This document shows, piece after piece, positions 35,601 through 42,830 of a DNA stretch of 42,830 bases (the first letter of the stretch is position 1; every line of letters starts with the position of its first letter). The DNA lies in assembly GCA_903929485.1 (NCBI GenBank), contig CAIYUY010000213.1, forward strand, positions 1 through 42,830. The letters are read 5' to 3'. This DNA comes from an uncultured Desulfuromonadales bacterium (GTDB taxonomy: Bacteria; Desulfobacterota; Desulfuromonadia; Geobacterales; CAIOGM01). The position numbers and the translations under genes were made by a program. The notes beneath the pieces are model-generated. The model searched no databases. It had not been told where the DNA came from and worked only from the letters and a program-made list of their open reading frames with translations.

Positions 35601-38600
35601 TCGGAGTAAGACTGTTTACTTGGCCGCCGTCACCCAGTTGACCAAAACTGTTGTTTCCCCAAGCCCAGAGCGTACCATTGCTCTTAACAGCAAGAGTATG
35701 ACTTTCTCCAGCTCCTATTCTCGGTTGAACCTGAACAGCATCAGAAATCACCTCCGACGCAAAACCGACACTCACACTGCAATTATCCGTGACGTGATCG
35801 ATTTTATAGGTTGCCTTGTCAACGGACAGGTTACCGCCACACCCGGTAACGGAAGCAAGCTGGTAGCTGTTGGCCGGAGTGAGGGTGAAGCTTAGAGCAT
35901 CTCCGGCTGCAACTATCAGGGCGGATGACGGAGTTATACTCCCCTTGCCGCCCATGAGCAGAGGTGTTACCAGAAGGCTCTGGCTCAGGCTAAAAGCCAT
36001 TGATTTTGGTATAATGCAACTGTCGGTTGTACCAACACCCAGCCTGCCTACGGCATTATCACCCCACGACAACAGCGTACCGTCGCTCTTCAGCGCCAAA
36101 TTGTGAACTGCTCCTGTAGCAAACGCCACCACATTGGCAAGACCACCTACACGCACAGGAACAACCCTGTCTATATCCGATCCATCACCTAACTGACGAT
36201 TTTGGTTATAACCCCAAGCCCAGACAGCGCCGTCTGATGTCAAAGCCAGTGAATGCGAGGAAGCAGGACCAGTCGCTATTGCTATCACTCCGTCAAGCCC
36301 ACTCACCTGAACCGGAATCACTCGATTAGTAGTGGCGCCGTCACCCAGCATTCCATAACCACTGTTGAAATACGTACTGCTATTGCGCCCCCACGACCAT
36401 ACCGTTCCATCACCTTTAAGAGCGAGAGAAAATCCGGAACCGGCTGCGATGGAAGTTACTCCAATTAAACCATAAACCTGGGTTGGTTTTGAACTATTGG
36501 TATTGATAGTAGTCATGTTTCCCAATTGCCCCATGTCGTTAACACCCCACGCCCACACGGTTCCGTCACGTTTAAGCGCCAAACTATGATCGCTTCCGGC
36601 GGCGATGGACACCACATCACCTAGGGTGGAAACAGGAACAGGTAGCAATGACTGGGTTATTGTTCCATTACCCAGCTGACCGACATTATTGTAGCCCCAG
36701 GCCCACACCGAGCCGTCATTTTTCAACGCCAATGAATGGTTAATTCCAGCGGAAATATCCGCAACCCCGCCAAACTCGGCAAGTCCGGTTATATCTAGTA
36801 CCGCTACGGGAGAGAAACCAGCCACAACGCTGTTATTACCCAATTGACCATTCGTATTATTCCCCCAAGACCTCACTTTCCCGTTACTCATTAAGGCCAA
36901 GGTATGACTGGAGCCGGCAACAACACTGGAAACGCCGGTGAGCCCACTGACCTGGGACGGACTAAGCTGATAACTTAAAATGTTTCCATTTCCAAGCTGA
37001 CCAAAAGAATTACCACCCCAGGTCCGGACTGTGCCGTTGCCCTTCAGGGCGACACTATGATCAACGCCCGCGGCTATCTTCTTCTGAACAATCACCACAG
37101 TGGGCTGTTGCAACGTGTCAAAAACTGCGTTAACCGTGCAGTCACCTATTACTGAACTGATTGTGTAGCTGTTGCCGCTCAAACTTCCACCGCAACCGTT
37201 AACAGAAGCGATCTTATACTTACTGTTCGCAGGAGTAAGTGTAAAAATAATGGGGCTGCCGGTCGCCACGGTCTGAACAGTTGCCGGACTGATAGTTCCG
37301 CCACTGCCGGCGACAACCGGCGTTACGAGCAAGCTCAAGTTCTGACTGATAGCCGATGATTCCGGCCTGAGAGAACTGTTTATAGTCCCATCACCCAACT
37401 GGCCAAAGGTATTCCCCCCCCAAGACCACACCGAGCCGTCTCTTTTCATAGCCAAGCTATGATTAGTACCGGCAGCAATCGCAATGACATCATTCAAACC
37501 ATAAACCTGAACCGGAATCGACCACGAGGTAATACTCCCGTCGCCACACTGTCCGGAATTATTGCTCCCCCAAGCCCACACTGTACCGTCATTCTTTAAC
37601 GCCAGGGCATGACTGGAACCGGCGCTTGAAGCAATGGCAGTTACCCCGGTTAGTCCAAAAACCTGCCCCGGAATAGTCTGGGCTTGGTATGATGTGCCGC
37701 CATTTCCCAGAAGAGTGCTTGCACCCCAAGCCCAGACCGTGCCGTCATTCTTAAGCGCAAACGTATTAACGCCTCCTGCTGCTATGGCCGTAACACCGCC
37801 AAGAGCTGTTGTCTGCACGGGAAGAAGTTGCTCAGCTAAGCCTCCATTTCCCAACTGGCCATTACTATTATTCCCCCATGCCCAGACCGTTCCATCATTT
37901 TTCAATGCTACGGAATGAAAATTGCCGGCAGCAACACGGATAATTTTTGCACCATTAAGGCTAACTACGTTTGTTGCGGTGTTCAGAATAGCAGGTCTTG
38001 GGGAGACGCCAAGTTTACCGTCGTAGCCATATCCCCAAGCCCAGACGGTGCCGTCACGCTTCAAAGCTACAACATGATTAACACCTGCTGAAATATCCGC
38101 GACACCGGTAAATGTGGCGGAGGTAGTCGCCGTAAGCACGCTAACCGGACTATTACTATGAGCGTAAGTCTTATTACCCAGTTGACCGTCGAAGCCGTAC
38201 CCCCAAGTCCGGACATCGCCATTGTCCCGCAAGGCAACAGTAAAATTGGCGCCTCCGGCAACACTGACATAAGTTCCGGTGAGTCCGGAGGTGTTGTTCA
38301 CAGGTACCGGAAACGATTTAGCGACATTGGAACTGTCTCCAAGCTGGCCGTAGAGGTTGTTACCCCAAGTCCAGGCCATGCCATCGCTCTTCAGGGCAAT
38401 GCCATGGTTTCCACCGGCGGCAAGCCTTCTTTGGACAACTGGAACAACTTCCGGCAGCAGCGATGCAAAGCTGATATTCACGGCACAGTTCCCGGTTACC
38501 GAACCGGTCGTGTAAACAGCGCCGCTCAAAGAACCGCCGCAACCGGTTGCGGAAAATATCCGGTGATTGACATCCGCTGTAATGTTAAAGGTTACCACAC

Positions 38601-41600
38601 TACCCGTAGCTACTGTCCGGGCAGTCGCCGGAGTGATGCTCCCCCCGATGTCTGCACTCGGCGTTACCAACAGGTTCTGATTAAGATTGATAGTCGTGGT
38701 TCCAGGTATGATACGCCTTTCATTCGTCCCGGTTCCCATCTGTCCATAACCGTTATCTCCCCACGCCCATACCGTGCCATCACCCCTTAGCGCCAAACTA
38801 TGAGATTGGCCGGCAGCAATTGCCATGACATCAGCAAAGCCTTTTACAAGGACGGGAATGCTCCGGCTTGTTGCAGTTCCGGTTCCATCGCCCAATTGAT
38901 TATAGTTGTTATAACCCCATGCCCAGACGGTGCGATCCGACTTCAACGCAAGGGCATGAGAAGAGTCGGGACCAGCGGCAATCGCCGTCACACCGGCAAG
39001 ACCGTTCACCTGAACCGGTGCAATTCTGTTGATCGTGGCGCCATCACCAAGTTGACAGTTGCCATTGATGCCCCATGCCCAGACAGTGCCATCTCCCTTG
39101 AGAGCGACAGTAAATCCTGACCCGGCAGTTATGGCGGTAACACCATTAAGGCCATAAACCTGAACAGGAACCGGTTGCGCCAAGGTGCTCATATTCCCCA
39201 ACTGACCATTTCTATTGTCCCCAAAAGTCCAGACTGTACCATCGAGTTTCAAAGCTGCGCTGTGTTTATCTCCGGCAGCAATAGCAATCACATCGCTCAA
39301 GCGGGTTACCTTTACCGGTGTTTGACGCTGCCTGTTGCTCCCGTTTCCTAATTGACCCGAGCCGTTGTCACCCCATGCCCAAACAGTTCCGTCACTTTTT
39401 AGCGCCAGGGTATGACTGTTGCCGGCAGCAATAGCGATTACTCCGGTTAGACCGCTTACCTGATTTACAGTTTTCCGGGTATAGCCGCCATTACCCAACT
39501 GACCATAAGTGTTGTTACCCCATGTCCAGACCGTTCCATCATCCTTAAGAGCAACAGTATGATTCCCACCGCCAACAGCATTGACAACCACTCCGACAAG
39601 CATGTCACTATTATTTACTTGCTTCGGAGTGGGACTGTCGGAAACGCCTCCGTCACCAAGCTGACCATAACTATCGCTACCCCACGTCCAGACCGTCCCG
39701 TTACTTTTTACAGCTATACTGTGGTTGTCACCGGCCGCTATTCGTGGCAGGACCGCAGTGGCGGAAACCTTCAATGCCGCGAAGCTGACACTAACCGTGC
39801 AGTCTCCTGTAACAGAGGCAGTATTGTAGGTGCTTCCACTCAGACTCACGCCACATCCGGTTACTGAGGCGATCTTGTGATCGGAATCAGGAGTAACAGT
39901 TAATTGAACAATTTCGCCGGCAGCTACGCTCTGGACAACATTCGGACTGATGGTCCCGCCGGCGCCCCCCAAGAGTACCGGGGTTACGTGCAGGCTTTGA
40001 TTCAGGTTTAAGTCGATAACTTCCGGTATTATGGAACCGGTAGTCGAACCATCGCCCAGCTGCCCGGATGAATTAAATCCCCAGGACCAAACCAGACCAT
40101 CACTCTTTAGCGCCAAAGTATGATTCAACCCGGTGGCAATTGCCGTCACATCGGCAAGCCCCGTCAAAAGGACGGGAACATTCCTGTTAACAATAGTTCC
40201 ATCACCCAACTGATTATTATTATTCAGCCCCCAAGCCCATACCGTGCCGTCCGACTTTATCGCCAGGGCATGAGATGAGCTGGGGCCGGACGCTATACTT
40301 AGTACCCCACCGAGACCATTTACCTGGACCGGAGCAAACCGGCTGATCACAGTGCCGTCGCCTAACTGGCCTGAATTGTTGATGCCCCACGCCCAGACGG
40401 CGCCGTCCTTCCTGAGACCAAGAGAAAAACCGGCGCCCGCGGCAATAGCCGTAATACCGCTTAAGCCATGGACCTGAACCGGTCTCTGCTTCGAACTATT
40501 TGTCATATCGCCCAATTGGCCATTTTCGTTGCACCCCCACGACCAGACCGTTCCATCGGACTTCAGTGCACTACTGTGATTATCTCCGGCAGCAATGGCT
40601 ATAACATCATTTAAGTCGGAAACGGGAACAGGAGTTAATTGCTGCACCGTGGTTCCGTCACCAAGTTGTCCACGGCCATTGTTACCCCACGCCCAAACAG
40701 TGCCGTCACTCTTCAATGCCAGGGTATGACTATAGCCGGCAGCAATGGCCGATATCCCATTAAACCGGCTGAGCGCCCCGTCGACTCCACTGACCAGAAC
40801 CGATACCGGCGTAGTTCCCTGGATGGTAGTAGTATTACCCAGTTGACCATTACTGTTGTTACCCCAAGCACTGACGGTGCCATCACTCTTTAATGCCACG
40901 GTATGGAAAGAGCCTGCGGCGACTGATGTAACTCCGGAGAGGCTGATAATCCGGAGGGGCGTGTATTGGTTGTTAGAGGCGCCATTGCCCAACTGACCAT
41001 TGCTATTCATGCCCCAGGTCCAGACAGTTCCGTCCTGTTTCAAGATCACATTATGATTTTCACCAGATGCGATTTTTGCAGGAGTAGGAGGAGGCAGAGG
41101 CTGGTAAAAACTCCAGAGTGGCCCCACCGTAACAACGTTGTTACTATCCCGAGTATCCACTCTCCAGTAATAGGTGGTATTGTATTCCAGCTCCTTGGGC
41201 AAATATGAATTCCAGCCAACCGCCACGAGTGGCGGATTAGTCGTTGTGCCAAAATAGACATAAGAAACTACACTATCATTACTATCAGGGTCGGATACCG
41301 ACCAGGTCAGGGTGGCATTCGCGGTACTTCTGGCGCCGTTATTGGCGGGTGAAGGGTTAAAGGCAACATTGGGTGGATGATTCACAGGTGTGGTTGGAGA
41401 AAGGGTTTTTTTTATCAACCGGTTGCCCATATTATCGTACAAATAATTAACTGACGAACCATTATCATACTGAACTCTGGTGAGTCTAAGCATGACGTCA
41501 TATGAATAATTCATATTTTCAGCAAAGACAGGGACGCTATTAAAAAAAATGGCGGCCGGCACTACCAAACAGAATATGGCTAATAGATTTTTCCGTTTCA

Positions 41601-41601
41601 T
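32671..41601 (-). CDS. Giant secreted RCC1-repeat protein, five predicted propellers
   Basis: About 2,976 residues. The ATG at 41601 follows GAGG and begins a signal peptide (MKRKNLLAIFCLVV, ending near VFA); a GTG at 41613 adds four residues. Layout: a YD (RHS-type) repeat (YSYDVMLRLTRVQYD, YLYDNMGNR), a fibronectin-like domain, then five groups of exactly seven RCC1 repeats. Groups are separated by about 80-residue linkers with two cysteines (VTGCG and GDC), resembling InlB-type B repeats. A third cysteine-bearing repeat domain, several Ig-like domains, and a C-terminal discoidin (F5/8-C)-like domain (about the last 150 residues, from LNVALATNGGIATASS) follow. RCC1 repeats form seven-bladed propellers. 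No anchor or catalytic site is visible. Probably a surface or extracellular binding protein. Confidence 0.9.
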   Translation of the reverse strand: MKRKNLLAIFCLVVPAAIFFNSVPVFAENMNYSYDVMLRLTRVQYDNGSSVNYLYDNMGNRLIKKTLSPTTPVNHPPNVAFNPSPANNGARSTANATLTWSVSDPDSNDSVVSYVYFGTTTNPPLVAVGWNSYLPKELEYNTTYYWRVDTRDSNNVVTVGPLWSFYQPLPPPTPAKIASGENHNVILKQDGTVWTWGMNSNGQLGNGASNNQYTPLRIISLSGVTSVAAGSFHTVALKSDGTVSAWGNNSNGQLGNTTTIQGTTPVSVLVSGVDGALSRFNGISAIAAGYSHTLALKSDGTVWAWGNNGRGQLGDGTTVQQLTPVPVSDLNDVIAIAAGDNHSSALKSDGTVWSWGCNENGQLGDMTNSSKQRPVQVHGLSGITAIAAGAGFSLGLRKDGAVWAWGINNSGQLGDGTVISRFAPVQVNGLGGVLSIASGPSSSHALAIKSDGTVWAWGLNNNNQLGDGTIVNRNVPVLLTGLADVTAIATGLNHTLALKSDGLVWSWGFNSSGQLGDGSTTGSIIPEVIDLNLNQSLHVTPVLLGGAGGTISPNVVQSVAAGEIVQLTVTPDSDHKIASVTGCGVSLSGSTYNTASVTGDCTVSVSFAALKVSATAVLPRIAAGDNHSIAVKSNGTVWTWGSDSYGQLGDGGVSDSPTPKQVNNSDMLVGVVVNAVGGGNHTVALKDDGTVWTWGNNTYGQLGNGGYTRKTVNQVSGLTGVIAIAAGNSHTLALKSDGTVWAWGDNGSGQLGNGSNRQRQTPVKVTRLSDVIAIAAGDKHSAALKLDGTVWTFGDNRNGQLGNMSTLAQPVPVQVYGLNGVTAITAGSGFTVALKGDGTVWAWGINGNCQLGDGATINRIAPVQVNGLAGVTAIAAGPDSSHALALKSDRTVWAWGYNNYNQLGDGTGTATSRSIPVLVKGFADVMAIAAGQSHSLALRGDGTVWAWGDNGYGQMGTGTNERRIIPGTTTINLNQNLLVTPSADIGGSITPATARTVATGSVVTFNITADVNHRIFSATGCGGSLSGAVYTTGSVTGNCAVNISFASLLPEVVPVVQRRLAAGGNHGIALKSDGMAWTWGNNLYGQLGDSSNVAKSFPVPVNNTSGLTGTYVSVAGGANFTVALRDNGDVRTWGYGFDGQLGNKTYAHSNSPVSVLTATTSATFTGVADISAGVNHVVALKRDGTVWAWGYGYDGKLGVSPRPAILNTATNVVSLNGAKIIRVAAGNFHSVALKNDGTVWAWGNNSNGQLGNGGLAEQLLPVQTTALGGVTAIAAGGVNTFALKNDGTVWAWGASTLLGNGGTSYQAQTIPGQVFGLTGVTAIASSAGSSHALALKNDGTVWAWGSNNSGQCGDGSITSWSIPVQVYGLNDVIAIAAGTNHSLAMKRDGSVWSWGGNTFGQLGDGTINSSLRPESSAISQNLSLLVTPVVAGSGGTISPATVQTVATGSPIIFTLTPANSKYKIASVNGCGGSLSGNSYTISSVIGDCTVNAVFDTLQQPTVVIVQKKIAAGVDHSVALKGNGTVRTWGGNSFGQLGNGNILSYQLSPSQVSGLTGVSSVVAGSSHTLALMSNGKVRSWGNNTNGQLGNNSVVAGFSPVAVLDITGLAEFGGVADISAGINHSLALKNDGSVWAWGYNNVGQLGNGTITQSLLPVPVSTLGDVVSIAAGSDHSLALKRDGTVWAWGVNDMGQLGNMTTINTNSSKPTQVYGLIGVTSIAAGSGFSLALKGDGTVWSWGRNSSTYFNSGYGMLGDGATTNRVIPVQVSGLDGVIAIATGPASSHSLALTSDGAVWAWGYNQNRQLGDGSDIDRVVPVRVGGLANVVAFATGAVHNLALKSDGTLLSWGDNAVGRLGVGTTDSCIIPKSMAFSLSQSLLVTPLLMGGKGSITPSSALIVAAGDALSFTLTPANSYQLASVTGCGGNLSVDKATYKIDHVTDNCSVSVGFASEVISDAVQVQPRIGAGESHTLAVKSNGTLWAWGNNSFGQLGDGGQVNSLTPKQVDLIGAVVSAVGGPNFTVALKGDGSVWTWGYNNYGQLGINSTNNQNAPVQVIGLTDVVAVTAGFSHAAALKRDGSVWAWGRNDFGQLGSGNYTQYMLPVQLFGLSDVTAIVAGENHTLALKRDGTVWAWGNNGCDQLGDLTYVSKNIPVQVFGLSGVTAMAAGSCFSIASRADGTVWAWGLNYNSQLGDGTAIDRIAPVQVIGLTGVVAVASGAGSSHVLALKSDGTVWAWGINRNNQLGVEPTSDRGSLVRVNGIEGVIAIAAGAAHSMAMKSNGGVWVWGGNSSGQLGDGTTAQIPTPKPAILPYPLTVTISGNGAGSVTGSPSGISCSAGSCSASFNAGASIVLTPVATTTTSIFAGWSGLCSGTGVCSVSIDGADSVTATFNLIPAPTVSIVSPLGAINNNKPVLNYSVSSGTVAVKVDGVVVNKVSGAALDQLGDGSHTIRVEATGNGKTGFDEKVFSIDTVAPKLTVNSVPGSTCSNSLTLSGTVDAGANVNVSTDKGASIGQSIIAAGKWSCTVSNLAQGANTFTISAMDQVTNITTINVSVNYSLPPTLILSTLSDGAVTSSAVLNVAGVVTDAAGIRTFTINGSNVPVNADGSFTWPLLLPVGTTTITAIAADTADNQTVERRTVSYDPLLPGLIVTAPSDNSSANKSFVTVAGSISDLNATVAVSVNGTGSQQADIVNGSFSANVNLAAGLNTLEITASDLQGKRNSLKRTVVSSHQGPTVAITPVQDFVTSNPAQNIGGTIDDAVSPVTIGVSDGVSAYTPVVTNGAFNQAVTLTDKKSYPFEVSVTESNANKTIARRNILFVPPARLNVALATNGGIATASSTFNVSSYPIAAVNNGDRKGLKWGAGGGWNDATNNLYPDWVQITFNGQKSISEIDLFTLQDLYTTAQEPTALQMFTKYGVTNFDVQYWNGSGWITVSGGGVTGNHFVWRKITFPVVTTDRIRVLVSASLGGYSRIVEIEAY
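34681..41076 (-). repeat. Five-fold RCC1 propeller repeat, about 1.3-kb period
   Basis: Propeller groups lie at about 40001-41076, 38680-39747, 37340-38430, 35980-37083 and 34681-35724 (minus-strand order). Each contains seven blades of about 50 residues with core GTVWAWGNNxxGQLGDGT. Start-to-start distances are about 1,330, 1,317, 1,347 and 1,359 bp. Blade-specific features recur in every group: blade 6 has an inserted SSH (AGPSSSHALA), and blade 5 lacks the His of AGxxH (mostly GFS/GFT). Groups therefore arose by copying whole propellers, not single blades. Confidence 0.9.
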
Positions 41602-41611
41602 ATGAGACCTC

Positions 41612-41621
41612 ACTGTACAGT
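41612..41621. promoter_or_regulatory. Short palindrome in the RCC1 gene leader
   Basis: ACTGTACAGT is a perfect 10-bp palindrome 11 bases before the ATG at 41601. A direct repeat CGATTCCAC also occurs twice in the leader (about 41632-41685). It could be an operator, but such a short site may be chance. Confidence 0.25.
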
Positions 41622-41741
41622 ATTACAATGTGGAATCGTCACCTACGGGATGCGCCATTGATTCTGTAGAGAGTGGAATCGCGACCACTATTGAAGTTTT
41701 TTTAGTTAATTTGCAATTGTCAGAATATGACACCTTCGGCT

Positions 41742-42422
41742 TTACTTGACCCTCGTGTCCCATGATGTATGAATCAACACATTATTACTACCTTCAAGCT
41801 TTGAAGGCTTGTGTCCACTAACCTTATAAATGCTATTTTGACTATTTACCCAAATCCTATCGCCTCCACGTTCTTGAAAGTCTGATGGCGTTTTCCCTTC
41901 TATAAATATCTGCCAAACATGTACATTTAATTGGTGTCTAGCTATGTTTTTCGAAAAACATACAGTAAGTCCGTCATCACGATAGACGCAATCAGAATTA
42001 GATTTTGAATGAAGCCATGCGACTGCTTCTTTAATAGTGTCAAAATGCTGCTGACCTTCAGCAACAACACCACGCTTAATCACATTAAGACCCATCCAAT
42101 GGAACCCTGGTCCAGGATAGTATAGACCCAGACTTCCGTACCACCTATCTGTCCTAGGCCACATAACTACCGATCTTGTTGCCCCATCCCATGAATAATA
42201 TCTCTTTAACCCCCTTCCAGATTTTATTGAAATTTTCCCTTCGGGAGTTGTTGCCTCTATCATCGAATCGGGCGGCATAACAATTTCATTGTTGACCGGT
42301 ACCAGTGGATCACCCTTTATCATATTATTAGCAAGCTCTATAAAACCGCTTCCAGTATTGGTTAATATTAAAAAATATGCCAATAGAATAAGTGCTGCCG
42401 CTGAAAGAATAATTTTTTTCAT
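41742..42422 (-). CDS. Unknown membrane-anchored protein, 226 aa
   Basis: One N-terminal hydrophobic segment (about 4-24, IILSAAALILLAYFLILTN) could be an anchor or signal. The rest is globular with many aromatic residues (SWDGATRSVVMWPRTDRWYG, YYPGPGFHWMG) and a possible cysteine pair (SDCVYRDDGLTVCFS). I recognise no family. The gene is AT-rich compared with the region to its left and lacks a clear ribosome site. It lies 140 bp upstream of the giant gene in the same direction, so it may be its partner, but the spacing suggests a separate promoter. Confidence 0.6.
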   Translation of the reverse strand: MKKIILSAAALILLAYFLILTNTGSGFIELANNMIKGDPLVPVNNEIVMPPDSMIEATTPEGKISIKSGRGLKRYYSWDGATRSVVMWPRTDRWYGSLGLYYPGPGFHWMGLNVIKRGVVAEGQQHFDTIKEAVAWLHSKSNSDCVYRDDGLTVCFSKNIARHQLNVHVWQIFIEGKTPSDFQERGGDRIWVNSQNSIYKVSGHKPSKLEGSNNVLIHTSWDTRVK

Positions 42423-42705
42423 ACTAAGTGGAGAGCAACATTAGCAAGTTGCTTAATTATTGTTGAATATTTCGTTCTGTCTCCGCCTCATCAATTGCGA
42501 GTAATACTGCTACGTGGGTCTTACCGGTCATCTTGCCAAAACCACCAGTGTCGTGCCACTTTTTTCGTGCGCATAAGGATAAAACTCACGTCGGGCCTTG
42601 CTGATAACATGCCCACAGCTTGGTCCCACCTACAATCTCATCTGGACTTACACCCGTTAGAGTAACTATTTCGCCTCGTCGCTGTCTTAAGTGGGTAATG
42701 GCGAC
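42423..42705. other. Intergenic, no supported gene
   Basis: No frame over about 60 codons with a start was found. On the minus strand, short stretches look protein-like but are in different frames (for example bases 42450-42570, ending in DEAETERNIQQ), so a decayed gene end is possible. I cannot name it. Confidence 0.4.
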
Positions 42706-42795
42706 GGCCGTAGGTTTTGCATAGGGCGTGAGTCGAGCGCGCCAGAATGGAGCGCACGGCGAGACGAACGCCCTGTGTAAAACCTGTCTACGGCC
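42706..42795. repeat. 90-nt imperfect inverted repeat
   Basis: GGCCGTAGGTTTTGCATAGG then GCGT (42706-42729) pairs with ACGCCCTGTGTAAAACC then TGTCTACGGCC (42768-42795), with a four-base insertion on the right and few mismatches. An inner region pairs TCGaGCGC with GCGC..CGA. It looks like a single long hairpin, as in a MITE or a structured RNA. No family assigned. Confidence 0.65.
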
Positions 42796-42830
42796 ACTCT
42801 GCTTTTATTTTGCGAACAAATTGTTTTAAA

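Noticed and set aside
34681-41076. CRISPR-like regular repeats
   Set aside because: The regular pattern is due to about 150-bp coding repeats that vary in every copy; there are no identical short repeats with unique spacers.
32953-41208. Many plus-strand open frames of 60-210 codons opposite the RCC1 gene
   Set aside because: They occur at the same position in successive repeats of the gene below them, have no ribosome sites and show no domain. They are shadows of the repetitive minus-strand gene.
42706-42795. Integron attC recombination site
   Set aside because: The size and symmetry fit loosely, but the GTTRRRY and RYYYAAC core sites are not present and no integrase is nearby.

Overview
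The window reads as chromosomal DNA of a deltaproteobacterium of the Geobacter/Desulfuromonadales type. This is inference, from the density of two-component genes, secreted beta-rich proteins, a GH3-family synthetase beside the phosphate locus, a candidate sigma-54 promoter, and an HlyD remnant of a form I associate with Geobacter. No rRNA, tRNA, CRISPR array or intact insertion sequence was recognised.

Region 1 (1-4,700) is accessory. It holds the 3' part of a Fic-family gene, a small membrane protein with a degenerate receiver protein behind a sigma-54-like promoter, and a hipB-hipA toxin-antitoxin pair whose promoter lies inside a perfect 15-bp inverted repeat. Next comes a cut-off HlyD-type adaptor gene running into hipA from the other strand, then a glycine-zipper lipoprotein. 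Region 2 (4,700-13,450) carries exported or stand-alone proteins: an S53 (sedolisin) protease with fibronectin domains, a beta-propeller lipoprotein, an AAA-type ATPase, an unknown small protein, and an OprO/OprP-like porin.

Region 3 (13,500-27,100) centres on phosphate. sixA and a helix-hairpin-helix gene, then a GH3-family synthetase with an alpha/beta hydrolase, lie on the minus strand. They diverge from a complete Pho locus on the plus strand: phoB-phoR-pstS-pstC-pstA-pstB-phoU, followed by a CBS/kinase/receiver/HPt hybrid. A 12-bp motif, ATCTCAACAATT, lies upstream of phoB, upstream of pstS and between sixA and the GH3 gene. Before pstS it forms 11-bp direct repeats, so it is a strong candidate PHO box. 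The pstA-pstB and pstB-phoU spacers contain short tandem repeats, one folding into a perfect 14-bp stem.

Region 4 (27,200-42,830) begins with a metallophosphoesterase lipoprotein and a strong convergent terminator. The minus strand then carries a possible single transcription unit. It starts with a giant secreted protein of about 2,976 residues, followed 33 bp later by a receiver-kinase, a periplasmic-binding lipoprotein with no transporter genes, a membrane kinase and a single-domain receiver. The giant protein contains exactly 35 RCC1 repeats in five groups of seven, so it is predicted to form five seven-bladed propellers joined by cysteine-pair linkers, with Ig-like domains and a discoidin-like domain at the C-terminus. 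The far right end has an unknown membrane-anchored protein and a 90-nt imperfect inverted repeat. The giant five-propeller protein linked to a binding-protein/kinase system is the most unusual part of the window.
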